A DNA stretch of 64,000 nucleotides. It comes from Dryomyza anilis. Taxonomy: Eukaryota > Arthropoda > Insecta > Diptera > Dryomyzidae. The notes below the pieces were generated by a model. The model saw nothing but the letters and a program-made list of their open reading frames with translations, ran no database searches and was not told the origin of the DNA. Positions 22,429 through 34,059 of this stretch are shown piece after piece. Location of the stretch: NCBI GenBank assembly GCA_951804985.1, contig OX638134.1, forward strand, positions 248,001 through 312,000. The letters are read 5' to 3'. Every line of letters begins with the position of its first letter. Within the stretch, counting starts at the first letter, position 1. Both the position numbers and the translations under genes were made by a program.

Positions 22429-24000
22429 CTACGAAAAAAGTAATACTTATGAGTCCCATAATTACTCTATTTTCGGAGGTTTCCCAATCTTCAAAAATAC
22501 ATAAATTTCATAACTGCTTTTTTGAAACTAAAAATTTAGCTGGTTGGTATCATTTCCCATAAATAACGACTACAACCGAAAACAAATGGTAGTCAATTCC
22601 CAAAAACACTTGTTGGATCAGTGGATCGTTATCTGACTCTAAACCAAACTGTGTCCTAAATTGAAAAATATTTCATAATTTATTCATAGTCACGTTGCAA
22701 AGCAACCAAGGAGCTAGAAACCGTCAACAATAGCAGCATCCAAATTTCTGTGTCGCAAATGCAGCTAAAAATTCAGTGGCAAAAAAACTATAATTTGCGA
22801 AAAAAAGCATCTCTAGAAAAATATCAACAAACTGCGTTGAGTGGGTGACAGCTTCAGACAAGTGGCTCGAACAGAGGGCAGACCGGCAGCTGAAGAAGTC
22901 AATTGATTGCCACGGCTGCAGCAACAGTTGTTGTCGCTCGTTGTTGCTGGCAAATGCTGATGAGCTTCATCGCCACAAATGATGCTTCAATTTTCGCCTT
23001 TGTTTATTATTGCTATTTATTTTTGTTTTTGCTCATTTTCAATGGAATTCAAAGATGACAATTGCAAAATAAAACTAAAAATACAAAGGAAAAAAATTTA
23101 AAAAAAAAATTGTAAATAAACGTGAGTATGACTTTGAGTTCTAATTTGAATTTTTTGTTTCTTCGGTTTTTCACAGCTATTTATGCCCTGAAAAAATAAC
23201 GAACTGACTGATTACTCAATTTAAAATATATTAATGGCTTATTTAATGCTAGTTCTGCAACAATTATTGACAATTTTGTTAGATTCTATTGAATAATAAA
23301 TGTTAAACAAAAAAAAAAAAAAACTGACGAGACTGAGCAATTTTTTCGTATACTTGGAGATCCCCTCAAATTATGGCTTATTTCGAAATGCATTGCAATT
23401 TGATGAACGATTTGTGATAAAAACGGATAAATATTCTTGCTTCTTGGGAATTTGAGTAGAAAAATCTTTTCCGTTGGCTTATTATTATTTATTATTTTTG
23501 GCATTCAACACGTTCGGTACTTATTTAGGACGTTTAGTAGTTTCTACGTCTCAATCGAAAGCAGCGCAAATGGGTCTAAATTACTGTTGGTATATGAGAT
23601 AATAATAGAAGTTTATACCGAGTCAAAATTTATGGCATTTTTTTTTTAAATTTGGAGAATATTTTCGGGAACGTATGGTAGATTATTAAATTTTGTGGAA
23701 TTTTAAGGACAGATGCACGTCATATTTTGGTGACCCCCATACTCAGATTAAAACTTTTTTTCGAAAAAAAAAATGACCTAAAAAATTTTTTTCGAACAAA
23801 TTTTCTTTTAGGATAAGTTTGATCGGACATTTTTTTTTCCAACAATTTTCTTTTAGGATAATTTTTATCGGACTATTTTTTTTTTTGGAATACCTTTTTT
23901 CCCAAATTAAAAAAAAAAAAAATTTAATTACAATTTTTTTCGTATATTTTGTAAAAACATTTTTTTTTTTTAAAAATTCGTAAAAAAATTTATTTAAAAA
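22429..24000. other. Mixed spacer; AT-rich to homopolymeric at right
   Basis: 22,690-22,960 is a small triplet-containing island. 23,700-24,000 is dominated by A and T runs with TTTTCTTTTAGGATAA twice (about 23,802 and 23,845), a 43-bp tandem. The frames at 22,724-22,924, 23,286-23,504 and 23,437-23,649 are not recognisable. Confidence 0.35.
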
Positions 24001-24002
24001 AT

Positions 24003-24298
24003 AAATATGAGTTCAAAAATATTCATCATATTGAATATTATAATCATAAATATTATGAACAATTAACAAAAAAAAAAATAATTATTCATAGATTTTATGA
24101 TTATATTGTATTGAGTGAATATTTCGTACTTAACTATGACATTCGATCGTATGAATAACTTTAAATATACATATAATAAATGCATTCATCAATATGTCAT
24201 TTAATAAACGGTGGTATCAATATGATGAATCTGGTGTTGGTAGAAAAAATCATAATATTTATGAATAAATTCAACATTTGATGATTTTTTTTTCTGTG
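24003..24298 (+). mobile_element. MITE right half, TTTTTTTTCTGTG-TA end
   Basis: TTCATCATATTGAAT and TGAATCTGGTGTTGGTAGAA blocks match the family. The right terminus TTTTTTTTTCTGTG is followed by TA (24,299-24,300). The left boundary is unclear. Confidence 0.6.
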
Positions 24299-24392
24299 TA
24301 CAACAAAAAAATTTTTTTGTTGGAAATATATTTTTATTAATTTATTAAAATATTTAAATAAAATTTTTATTCGAAAAAAATTAAAAAATTTG

Positions 24393-24560
24393 AATAGGCT
24401 GTTCTGCGGTCCGTTTTTAACACATATACTCAGAAAAAAATCTTCAATATTATGAATGTGGTAGTTGGTGAAAAGTTCATATTATTGATGAACAAATTCA
24501 TTATATTGAAGGTTTTTTTCTGAGTATATGTGTTAAAGACGGACCTCAGAACAGCCTATT
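24393..24560. mobile_element. 96-bp MITE at the centre of a 34-bp-arm palindrome
   Basis: The inner element (24,429-24,524) runs CTCAGAAAAAAA...TTTTTTTCTGAG and is flanked by TA at 24,427-24,428 and 24,525-24,526. The outer arms (24,393-24,426 and 24,527-24,560) begin AATAGGCTGTTCTG and end in CAGAACAGCCTATT; they pair at 32 of 34 positions. Removing the inner element and one TA leaves a continuous palindrome centred on CACATATGTG. Confidence 0.9.
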
Positions 24561-25579
24561 GACAATACCAGAGTGGTATAAAACTGAGTTTCTAAGTTGC
24601 ATTGATCTAACTCTTCATGTTTTAAAAAAGTTATCTCACTGAATGATTTTAACATACTCAGAAAACAGTTTCTTAATAATAAGAAAACAACTTAAAATTG
24701 TGTTAAGTACAGAAAGATAAACTGGATAAACTGTACAACATTCACACACAACAATCATTACCAAAATGAATTCACGTTTTCATTTTTTACTTACAGTTTT
24801 TAATTACAACAGTTAATGAGAAAAATTTATTTTAATCATTATATAATTAATTTAATTTTTTGCTAAATTCACCGACTTTCTTCAACATGCATCTAGCAAA
24901 TGTTTCCCACATATCCTTGGGCAATTTTTCAGCTAAATGCAAATTATAACTGGACACAAGTGATTTTTCTTGCCATACACATCGAATATGGGCAGCATCA
25001 CCTTGCCATCTTCTTCTTCATAACCACCAATGGTGTGCCATTAAATTGGGAAATTCTTTTCGTTTTATTTCGCGTGCCCAGTCCCCTCAACACATCTTTA
25101 TAATTTTTTGTTGCTATTTGACTAAATAAGTTGCTGGCGCGCTGCTCACCTGCTGCGTGGACAGCCTGTCGATTGCTTTTAGACAAATTGTAACACAAAT
25201 TAGTTAAAAAATGCATGTATTACTGGTGGAGAGTAGGGTGAGATGTGAATTTTGTGCTAAATTTGAATTTTTGTTTTATTTCATATTACTAATTTATTAT
25301 TTTTATGGAATTTTATAAAGAGATCAGGTTAAAATAGTTTGTGCGTGGACCAATTTCTCAGTATAATTTTCAAATTGGGCTAATTTAGTTGGGACGATGT
25401 GCTAACTCCAAAAGTATAAAAATGTCTATAATATGTACCGAAAGTCGGGTTGAAAAACTTTACTGAGTTTTTCATTTTTAATTAGTTAAATAATCTGTAA
25501 ATATACTTCTACGTACAACCTGCTGTTTTTTTTTTGTATCACACCTGCAATTCAACAATATTACCGATACGAAGTCCTA
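24561..25579. other. Spacer, nothing recognised
   Basis: Mostly AT-rich. 24,880-25,220 has mixed composition with overlapping short frames on both strands (24,900-25,103 and 24,998-25,216), neither recognisable. Confidence 0.3.
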
Positions 25580-25765
25580 CACAGAAAAAAATTTCATACT
25601 ATTTATGAATTTTTTCATCAATGTCATGAATTTGTCTTTGCAACTGAACCAAATTCATCCCATTTATGAACCGTTTATAAAACATAATAAAAAAGTTCAT
25701 AATATTGATGAACGCATTCATATTATTTATGAAAAAATTAATTGTATTTATGAACTTTTAAACTA
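25580..25765 (+). mobile_element. MITE copy, TA-CACAGAAAAAAATT end
   Basis: The left end CACAGAAAAAAATTTCATAC is preceded by TA (25,578-25,579). It is followed by repeated TTATGAA/TTCATAAT words and TAATATTGATGAACGCATTC. The right end is not found. The frame 25,605-25,799 lies inside it and is not a gene. Confidence 0.65.
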
Positions 25766-26090
25766 TTTAAAAATAAAAAATATATATATTATATTTTAAT
25801 TATCTTATATTTTTTATTTTAATTTATTACTTTTTTTTTCATTTTATATATAAAAAATACTATTTTTTACTTAATCAAAGTTTGTTAATATTTATTATTT
25901 AAAATTTTTTAATTATTTTTCTTTTCATTTTAGAAAATCTCACAATGGCTGTTCTGGTAAGTTCTAGTCAATTTTACATATATTATATACAACTAAATTT
26001 CGCTTTGCTCCACTGTGTCCTTTCTTTGCATTGCACTGACATTCAAATGTAGCGATACTTGATGGTTTCGGACAGATTTTCCCATATTTT
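25766..26090. other. AT-rich spacer
   Basis: No structure recognised beyond A/T runs. Confidence 0.3.
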
Positions 26091-26560
26091 ATCGCTGCAC
26101 TTTAAGCTGCTGATCTCTCCACAGCACAACACCACACTCTGCGTCTCGTCTTCTCCTTTTTGTTGCTGTTCCGCCTAATGTTGCTGCTGTTGCTATTGCA
26201 GCCTGCTGTTACCAAGAGCGCAGCATAACTTTGGCCAATCTGCTGGAAATCATTCCAAATCCACAAACGAAGTAATGCACACGCAATGCTGTGGTGGCTG
26301 CATTTTTCGGTTACGTTTTCCTGTTTGCTGCCTTTGCCTGCCGCTTTATTATAATTGATTAAGATGAATCAGCGGCGGGGTCAAATGTTTGATGGGAATA
26401 TAAATTGTTTGTGGTTTTGTGTAACGATATCTGCGCATCTGCAATGTGTGGCAAGTGACTGACTGACTCTCGGACCGACTGGGGTGGCTGGCTGAAATGA
26501 ACGCTGCGTCCGACTGGCTTAGGTGGTATGCCATAGCGCTTCAAATGCAAAAAAGTAATG
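26091..26560. other. Higher-GC triplet-rich island
   Basis: Contains GTTGCTGCTGTTGC (26,180) and GACTGACTGACTCTCGG (26,456). The minus-strand frames 26,349-26,550 overlap each other in two registers and have no known domain. Confidence 0.35.
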
Positions 26561-27610
26561 AAAATTTACATTTCAAATATTTGTAGTATTTTGTTGCAAC
26601 GCACTTCAATAGTATAAATCAGTTGCACTGGAATTTTTTCTGACTTATTGATGAGATGCCATCAATATTTGTCGATGTGCTCATCTAGGCAAAAATAGCA
26701 ATTTTTTTTTGTTTGCTTTTTTTAATTCCAGTCATTATGATTCGTTAACACTATGTATTTTGAGGAATTTGAGTATGTGTTCGAAAAAGCAGTTTGTTAG
26801 AAATTTAAACTGATTTTGTTATGCAAGTGAAAAAATGTGTATGTAATTTTTATGTTAATAACACTACCCAACAGGATTTTGCCATCATACATCCGTTCTA
26901 TATAATAAATAAGTATATAAAATATACTTATAAAGTATATTAATTCTTATTGCATACTCAGTTTTTTCTATTACCTAGCGTTTTTATGGTTTTTACATAG
27001 ACATTTGGACGGAAACTTGAAAGAGCATATTTTAAAAATGTTTAAAAATTGTAAGGTTCATCATTAGTTTCAACTATGCTCAGCATAATCATATATCATT
27101 TTCTTATTTATTATTAGATTCGCAATGCTAACAAATCTTCTAAAAATAGTCTAAAAATTTTTAGATTTTTAGATAGAATGTATCGGTATATTGTAATTAG
27201 TCTAGACAATTGAAAGAAAAATTTCATTTAAGGGTGTATTTTTTTAATTATAAAAAGTGGTTGAAAAGGGGAAATGTTACGTAGACTGTGTGGACACTTC
27301 CCCGAAAAACATCCCCCAATTATACATTTCATCTACTATAAACACACATTTTCTTATATTTGTCAAGACTAATTATAATATACCAATAAATGCTAATATT
27401 TCCATATGTTTATTTTAATTTGAAACTCGAAAAATTATTTTTTTTTTAGATTATTTTTGGATAATTTTTTTAACATTTCAGATGTAATGAAATATAACAA
27501 AATCATTTAGGGTTATGTTGAAAATAGTCCAAGTTAATTATCTAAATTACTAATTTTTGTCCATCGGTTCTAAATTTTGGAATAAAACACTAAGTATTCA
27601 TTCAAAATCA
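26561..27610. other. AT-rich spacer, nothing recognised
   Basis: No gene, repeat or motif that I can support. Confidence 0.3.
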
Positions 27611-27839
27611 TAGCGTCGGTAGCTCAAGGTTAGTGCGTTGGCCTGCGAGCCGAAAGGTCCAGGTTCAAGCCTGGACTGTGGCTAACAACATCTTTTGATA
27701 GAAACGGAGTAAAACATTGCCAATGAAAAGTTCTCAACCTCCGTTCGGATTTGGCATTAAACTTAAGGTCCCACCACTTTCAGTACAAATAGAATACGCA
27801 CAGCTCAAAATGATGAGAGAGCTCGGCCTAAGTTCTATA
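27611..27839 (+). mobile_element. tRNA-derived SINE, copy 1 (3' end cut by a MITE)
   Basis: The tRNA-like head has a damaged A box (TAGCTCAAGG) and an intact B box (GGTTCAAGCCT). The conserved body includes AACAACATCTTTTGATAGAA, ATGAAAAGTTCTCAACC and CGCACAGCTCAAAATG. It stops at TTCTATA, where the MITE at 27,840 starts, so the rest of the SINE is missing. More diverged than the other three copies. Confidence 0.88.
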
Positions 27840-28097
27840 CACAGAAAAAAATGTACATCATATTGATGAATTCCATTCTTCAAACCATGATTCATTGTAT
27901 TGAAGAACCATTTATAACATTAATTACAAACTCCATCAATGTTATTAATGCTATCATAAATATAAACAACGCTTGGTAACTGCCGAAAAAGTGTTCTTCA
28001 ATATGATGAAGTGTATGTGAAGAATACGTTTCATCACATTAATGAACCAAAATATAAACTACAACATATATGTTCTTCATATTAATGAACGCTGTTC
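27840..28097 (+). mobile_element. MITE copy inserted at TA inside a SINE
   Basis: The left end CACAGAAAAAAATGTACATC abuts TA of the SINE word TTCTATACAGAAC. Family blocks TTCTTCAAACCATGATTCAT, GAAAAAGTGTTCTTCAATAT and GTGAAGAATACGTTTCATC are all present. It is the best-preserved left half in the window. The right side runs into the (TATG)n tract. Confidence 0.8.
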
Positions 28098-28133
28098 ATG
28101 TATGTATGTATGTATGTATGTATGTATGTATGT
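28098..28133. repeat. (TATG)n microsatellite
   Basis: About nine TATG units between the MITE and the Helitron-like segment. Confidence 0.95.
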
Positions 28134-28531
28134 CTGTATTTCTGTATGTTCCTTATAGACGTCTAAACGGCTGAACCGAATTGAACCAAATTTGACACAA
28201 TATGTATGTTGGGTCCGGGCAGAGTATAGGCTATGTGGGAGGGATTGGACCACTGGGCGTGGCACCCCCATACAAGGTACATTTTTCAGATGGTGTATGT
28301 CAACAGTTAAATATTATAGTAATATCAAGATATTTCTGGGAAAACTCTACTACTGGGAAAACTCTACGGTTAGATTTCTGTTGGGGAGAATTCTACGGGA
28401 AAAAATTCTACAGGAAAGCGTTCTACGGGGAAGAATTTTATGAGAAAAAAAATCAATAATAAATTTAATAAAATCCTCCATATCCTTGCATTCACAAAAT
28501 CTTGGCACGAGTCGTGCACGGGTCCAGCTAG
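28134..28531 (+). mobile_element. Helitron-like non-autonomous element, 3' end
   Basis: TAGACGTCTAAACGGCTGAACCG is the kind of word found near the 5' part of dipteran and lepidopteran Helitrons. The 3' end has a perfect hairpin GCACGA-G-TCGTGC (28,505-28,517) followed 14 nt later by terminal CTAG (28,528-28,531) and then T, the classic Helitron 3' signature. In between, a ~14-bp motif (GGGAARAATTCTAC) repeats about seven times (28,337-28,440). No helicase is encoded. The 5' boundary is not certain. Frames at 28,192-28,459 are by-products. Confidence 0.75.
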
Positions 28532-28900
28532 TATATAATGCTTGCTTAAAATGTGTTATAATAAATTTATTTATAATTACAACTTATTATTAATAAAAAG
28601 TTATGTTTATAATTAATAAAAAGTTATGTTTATAAAAAATATATTTTTTATAAACATAATGTTATTTTTTTATAAACAAAATATATATTTTTTTCATTTT
28701 TCATTTCATTTTCATTTTTTTACTGTTATTCTTTGAATAAAATTTTTCCAATACTTTTTTTAAATTATGTTAATTTTTTTTTTAAATATTATGAACAAAT
28801 TCATCAATATGTTAATTCAAATTCATTCAATTTTTCAGTTTACTTTTAAAGATTTTCATTATGCTGCAAATATAGGCAATTTATTAGTTATGGCCTATTA
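28532..28900. other. AT-rich spacer with a 36-bp perfect palindrome
   Basis: The palindrome (28,624-28,659) has half-site TTATGTTTATAAAAAATA. It sits in a small tandem of AATAAAAAGTTATGTTTATA (two copies, about 28,590-28,635). Confidence 0.8.
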
Positions 28901-29500
28901 TACGAATGCATTTAATTTTCACAGCTAGCACATGCATTATGCATCTCCGATCTCAATGTGTTTCAGTATCTGTAACTCTGTTCATTGCACTGCTGTTGCG
29001 CCCTTTTAAACTCAATTTCTCACCTTGTTTTCCAATTCACACGCGCACACAAAACAACTTGTTAACGCATCTAATAAATTGCACGCGATCCGCGTGGCTC
29101 TTTTTCATTTTCATTACAACTGGCCGGCCAACGACGCAGCCTGACTGACTCTGCACACGTAAATCTTTTTACCAACTTAGTTAACACGAGCGCCCAGCAT
29201 GTGACCGGCCGGCCGTCCAGTGCTTGCGTGGTTCAGCACACCCTGTACCCAACGATGCACCCAATGTACCCAATACAACGTAGGAATTGAACCATAATTG
29301 ATTGCGCTTCAATTGCAATTACGAGGTTGCCACAGACGATGCCCGGCGATAGTCGCAGCGGTCACTTTCGACCGAAGCGAACCAAACCGAACCAAAACCG
29401 GACCGGGTAACTGTTGGGTTCCTTGGGGTTGCCTTGTAATTTTGGCGTAATCATTTCTACTGTTTATTGCTCTACAAGACGCACAGACCTAAAAGGGTGA
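28901..29500. promoter_or_regulatory. Candidate regulatory island, highest-GC intergenic stretch
   Basis: Includes GGCCGGCCAACG, GACCGGCCGGCCGTCC, repeated TGTACCCAA words (29,246-29,278) and AACCAAACCGAACCAAAACC (29,380-29,400). No coding frame beyond 28,906-29,148, which has no recognisable domain. The call rests on composition only. Confidence 0.25.
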
Positions 29501-29829
29501 CTCAACTGTTATTTTTTTTTAGTCCAGTCTGCATTCGAACTAACATTTAATATTTCATATATACCATGTCATGTAATTTATGCAAATTGCGCTCTATTAA
29601 AATATCATTTGTCAGACTGCATTTCCTATTAAGAACTCGGGACGCCTGCAGGCACTGCAATTACATCGCATCAGTGCGTAGAGCAATTTCAATCGAGATG
29701 ATTTGCAATGTTTAAATAAACTGTAACGAAACGTAATAGTTTATAAGGCGAAATAATTAAAATTAAATTAAGGATATAAAAGGCACATTTAATAAATAAA
29801 GAACAAAATTATCAAATTAAATTTTAAGT
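29501..29829. other. Spacer, nothing recognised
   Basis: Mixed to AT-rich, no gene or repeat seen. Confidence 0.3.
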
Positions 29830-30356
29830 AGAACATTCAGATTCTAGTGGAAAATTAAATTTTTAGTGAAAAATTTAATTTTGAGAGAAAAATAAAATTT
29901 TTCATGAAAAATTGAATTTTTTTTTTAGTGAAAAATTAAAATTTTATTGAAAAATTTAATTTATAGTTAAAGTTTGAATTTTTAGTAAAAAACATATTTT
30001 TAAGAAATGTAGAATTTTTTGTGAAAAATATAATGTTGAGTGAAGAATTTAATTTTTCGTGAAAAATTGAATTTTTAGTGAACATTAAAATTATATTGAA
30101 AAATTGAATTTTTAATGAAAATATGAACTTTTATTGAAAAATTTAATTTTTAGTAAAAAATTTATTTTTAATGAAATATAGAATTTTTGTGAAAAATATA
30201 ATGTTGAGTGAAGAATGTAATTTTGAGTGAAAAAATGAATTTATAGTGAAACATTTAATTTTTGGTAGAAAAATTTAAATTTAAGTGAAAAATTGATTTT
30301 TTAATTAAAAATATAAACTTTTTTTAGTTAAAAATTGAATTTTGAGTGATAAATAT
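29830..30356 (-). repeat. Minisatellite, same family, opposite orientation
   Basis: About 26 diverged units reading AATTTTTAGTGAAAAATT, the reverse complement of the arrays at 2-17 kb. The largest array of the family in this window. A higher-order echo is present: GTGAAAAATATAATGTTGAG recurs at about 30,021 and 30,191. Confidence 0.92.
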
Positions 30357-31040
30357 TGTTAACTCTTTTATGATGCGTGTGGTGCCATTTCTGTCGTCTC
30401 CTTTGCCATTTGCAGTATTTCCCACAACGCATTAATAATAATAAAAAAAGAATAAATAAGAAATCTCACAAAGTACAATAATTGACATTTAAACGGCTTT
30501 TGACAGATTAAACGATCAAACGCAATGACATAAACTAACGTGTGCGCAACACGATCGCAACACCTCCTCAAAGTGACAACGACATCGACTACGACGATGA
30601 AGCGACTACGAAGTAATAGCAGTTGCTGCACGGCAATCGTCACAAATGTGGAGTAAAAACGACGCACAGGCAGGCGGCACCCATGTGGCACATACAGTGT
30701 TGCCGTTGTTGCTGCCGCTGCTGCATTAGTCAGCATTTGCCGCAGTTACATATTTAAATGGATCAGATAGAGTAGTGCTTTTGCTTTTGGCCTAAAGAAG
30801 TCTAGAGCTGAAAGCCATTAAGAAGACTGGCGGCGGCGGCGACGATGGCAGCACAACCTCACCTCGAAAACATCCTACGTGCGATCGCCTGTATGTGTGT
30901 TGAACACACCTGAATTAAATCACGTCATATGCGCTAAGTTGGTAATAAAATTGTTAACAAAAGTAGTGCGAAACGTCAATTAAGTCAATTGCATGATGTT
31001 GGCAAAGACATCATGCGGTTACACAAAAAAAATATTAAAA
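30357..31040. other. Higher-GC island, triplet-rich
   Basis: Contains GTTGTTGCTGCCGCTGCTGC (30,707) and GGCGGCGGCGACGATGG (30,831). The minus-strand frame 30,368-30,736 (122 codons) is the longest open frame between the repeats but is Val/Leu/Arg-rich with no domain and no conserved motif, so I do not call it a gene. Confidence 0.4.
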
Positions 31041-31495
31041 TAATAAATGTAGCAGATCATTGCGGTGAGTGCCAGATGATGTGACTAATGGGATGATGTC
31101 ATTTGATTTGAATTAAATGACAATTTGTGTTATAGAGACTACAGCATTTCTTACTGATATTGAGAAAATTTCAAATGAAATTAAGATTTTTCATTTTAAA
31201 TTGGGAGAGTTCCAAATTTAATTGAGATTTTTCCAATTGTTGATATTTTTGAGAAATTAGGTTTTTTCCACTTGAAGTTGAAAAAATTACAAATTAAATA
31301 TTTTTAATGGAGGTGGTAACAATTTCAATTATAATTGGAGAAAAAAAATTGAAATTTCTATTTAAAATCCTAATTTCATTTTGAATTTTCTCAATTTCAA
31401 ATGGAAAGCTTTCAATTGCAAATTCAAATTTTGCAGATAACGTTTGAAAATTCCCCACTGTTGCCATAATCGAAACGGTCAAAAACGACGCAACC
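31041..31495. repeat. AT-rich DNA with diffuse 'AAATTGAGATTTTTCCAATT' repeats
   Basis: Words of the type TTCCAAATTTAATTGAGATT recur imprecisely between 31,155 and 31,460. Similar words are at 45.04-45.25 kb. Highly diverged. Confidence 0.5.
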
Positions 31496-33610
31496 TCAAA
31501 AGGCGCTTCACACACTTGTCCGATGTCCGAGAGTAGTCACGCGGTGTGCCATCAAAATGTACCGAAAACGAAACCATAACGTGACTTCTTCTCAATGGTA
31601 ATACGAGTAAATTTGCTCCAGGTTACACTTTATTCTCTAATGGAAATGATCGCCATGACATGATAGTCAAAACCGCACTAAGACTCTGAGGGAGAGGAAG
31701 AGAAAGAGAGTTGCAGAGCTAGTAGGTCGTCAGGAAAATAAAGGGGGATAAAAGAAACGGCATATAGCACCCAAAACATGTGCAAAAACAACCAAAATAA
31801 TACTAAGTGCACTGTTAATCAAAATTATTATGCAGTTGAAAAAGAGCAAACGAAGAGAGTAGTCTGTGTGTCTGAGAAGAGATGGTGTCAGTTGATGATC
31901 CTAAATGCAAGACTGTCTCCGATCATGACAACATCGTTGGGAAGAGAGATTAAAAAGCATTCAGCGTAAAAATAAAAAATGATCTTAGTAGCGGTGGAGG
32001 AGGAGGACGAAGAAGAAGAAGAAGCGCATAATACAAGTGTGGGAAATGCCCTGCAAGTGTGAATTTTCCGCACTGATCGTAGGTGATCGTGGCCACAAAA
32101 GTGTTGCGCAAAGAAACAACAATCGAAAAAAATGAGCAGAAAATTGTTATGGTAGCTAAAATATCATTAGCGTCGTGTGTCGTGTTTGTGTTTGCATCCA
32201 TTTATTTAGCATTATTTTCCACTCCATTTCATGCCACATTAATCCAAATTCCTGCCACTTTCACAGACGGACAGCGAGTACAGAGAGGATCGAACGAATA
32301 GGCCAAAGAACAGTTGGGCATGACCATGTACATGAAATGAACCAACGAAAGAATGGACCGAGTGAGTGAAGGAGATTTTCCATACAATCGATCGATCAAT
32401 ACGAGTATCGCAGAATGGACAATTGTGTCGAGCTTGAGAAGATTTTCAACGAATGTGTCTGCAGGGTGTCAATAAGATAATAAGAACGGACAATCAATAT
32501 GGAGAATGGTACATGTACAAGAAAAATATAGGTTATATTTATGGCTTGTATTAGTTTAGTTGGAATATATACCATTTTGAGCGCTTGATTAGATGTTTGT
32601 TTATTTACGAGCAGCTCAAGGTGTCTTTCTTATAGTTTAATAGCTATATTTTGCATGTCTCTGGCTTATAGGAAAAGAGGAAAATATTTTTGGTACAGGT
32701 GCCCACTGCTTCCATACCAGGCGCAAGACAAACAAAAATGTCGTGATTTCGCAAACTCGCACAGTTTCACATTTAAACATCAACACGTTCATTTTCCGTG
32801 CTCTACATAATTCATCAAATACCGACGATCGAGGGCGATGAATCGATCGATCGATTGAACGACTGAACGAACGAACAAATGCTCTGCAATACGCTGCAAC
32901 TTTGAGTCATGGCTCAGGTATTTAAAGAAAATTCTGTACGTTGCTATAGAGAAATAAAAAATAAAAATAAATATCGCGCGATCTTATAGTGAGAAAAACA
33001 TAGAAATCCACACATATATACACTATGCGAGGCCAATTCTTTTGGGTTTCGCAGACACTATGGCTCTGTGATATGATCGCTGTGAAGTCAAAGTCATCGT
33101 CTGCCCCCTATTTCAGACGCTGGTTCACGCTGTTTTTGCATGACTTTTCATTGATTGTCGTGATCAATTGAGAGCAATTTATTATGAAATGAGGGTGAAT
33201 TATATGAATGAAGCTTCTACAAGCGCCGCGCAATATTCTTTTGATCTTTCTGGTTGACTGGGGCGCTGGGGACGCCTTTTAAACTCAGTTTTGCAGTATT
33301 TCGAGCGATGATCGTCGTTATGGCAGCAACACAACCACAAAAAAAAATTCACTATTTCAGATCAATGCATTTCCTAAATCATGTGCTTACCGAAAGGTGG
33401 TACGGTTCGATTCAATACTATTTATTGGTTTGGGGGGAGGAGGGAGCACTTGTTCTTGTTGTTTTTAGTGTGATATTTGGTGCTGTTAAACATGATGTTG
33501 ATCATGGGAATCAACACGATCGGTACGAATCGTTTGTTGGTTTAGCGATTATGAATTGTTGTTTGCAATTATTTTATTATGCTGTCAACGCTTGCCAGCA
33601 ATAAAATGTT
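31496..33610. promoter_or_regulatory. Long non-repetitive island with GAGA and CGATCGAT clusters
   Basis: 2.1 kb without dispersed repeats. It has a GAGA-type run (31,687-31,712, GAGGGAGAGGAAGAGAAAGA), a GGAGGAGGAGGACGAAGAAG tract (31,995-32,020), and ATCGATCGATC clusters at about 32,386 and 32,843 followed by GAACGAACGAAC. GAGA factor and DREF/BEAF-type proteins bind such words. Open frames (31,778-31,969, 32,083-32,301, 33,254-33,604) have no recognisable domains. The regulatory role is inference. Confidence 0.3.
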
Positions 33611-34059
33611 TTAAGAGTTTAAAGTTTTATTTATGCGGCACTGAAAGAATTATGAGTATTAAGTAAATGTGTTGAAAAGTTTTTTTTGTTTGGGATACTC
33701 TAAAGAATCGCAGGATTCACTTGATCTATCCGCATGACTTATACTTAAGGTAAACTATTTAGCTGAGTCAACAGGTGGAGAACAAGATGGTTTCGCATGG
33801 TACTATAAACAAACTGAAGGTATTACATATTTCTATTCTTACAAAAAATCATAAATCCTGTCACCATTTATAGAACTTCATAACTATAAATCTATTTTTT
33901 GTACGTTTTTCGCTCAAACTCGTTTTCAGAGTTGCACAGGCTGGGCAACTTTATTAAGCAATCGACTGACTGTCGATTTATTTGTCAAATAATATGTTGA
34001 ACATTTAATGAACTTTAGTGATCAGTCAGTCATCAGGAATAACACATCAACAACATCAT
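33611..34059. other. Spacer, nothing recognised
   Basis: AT-rich, mixed DNA with no gene or repeat I can support. Confidence 0.3.
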
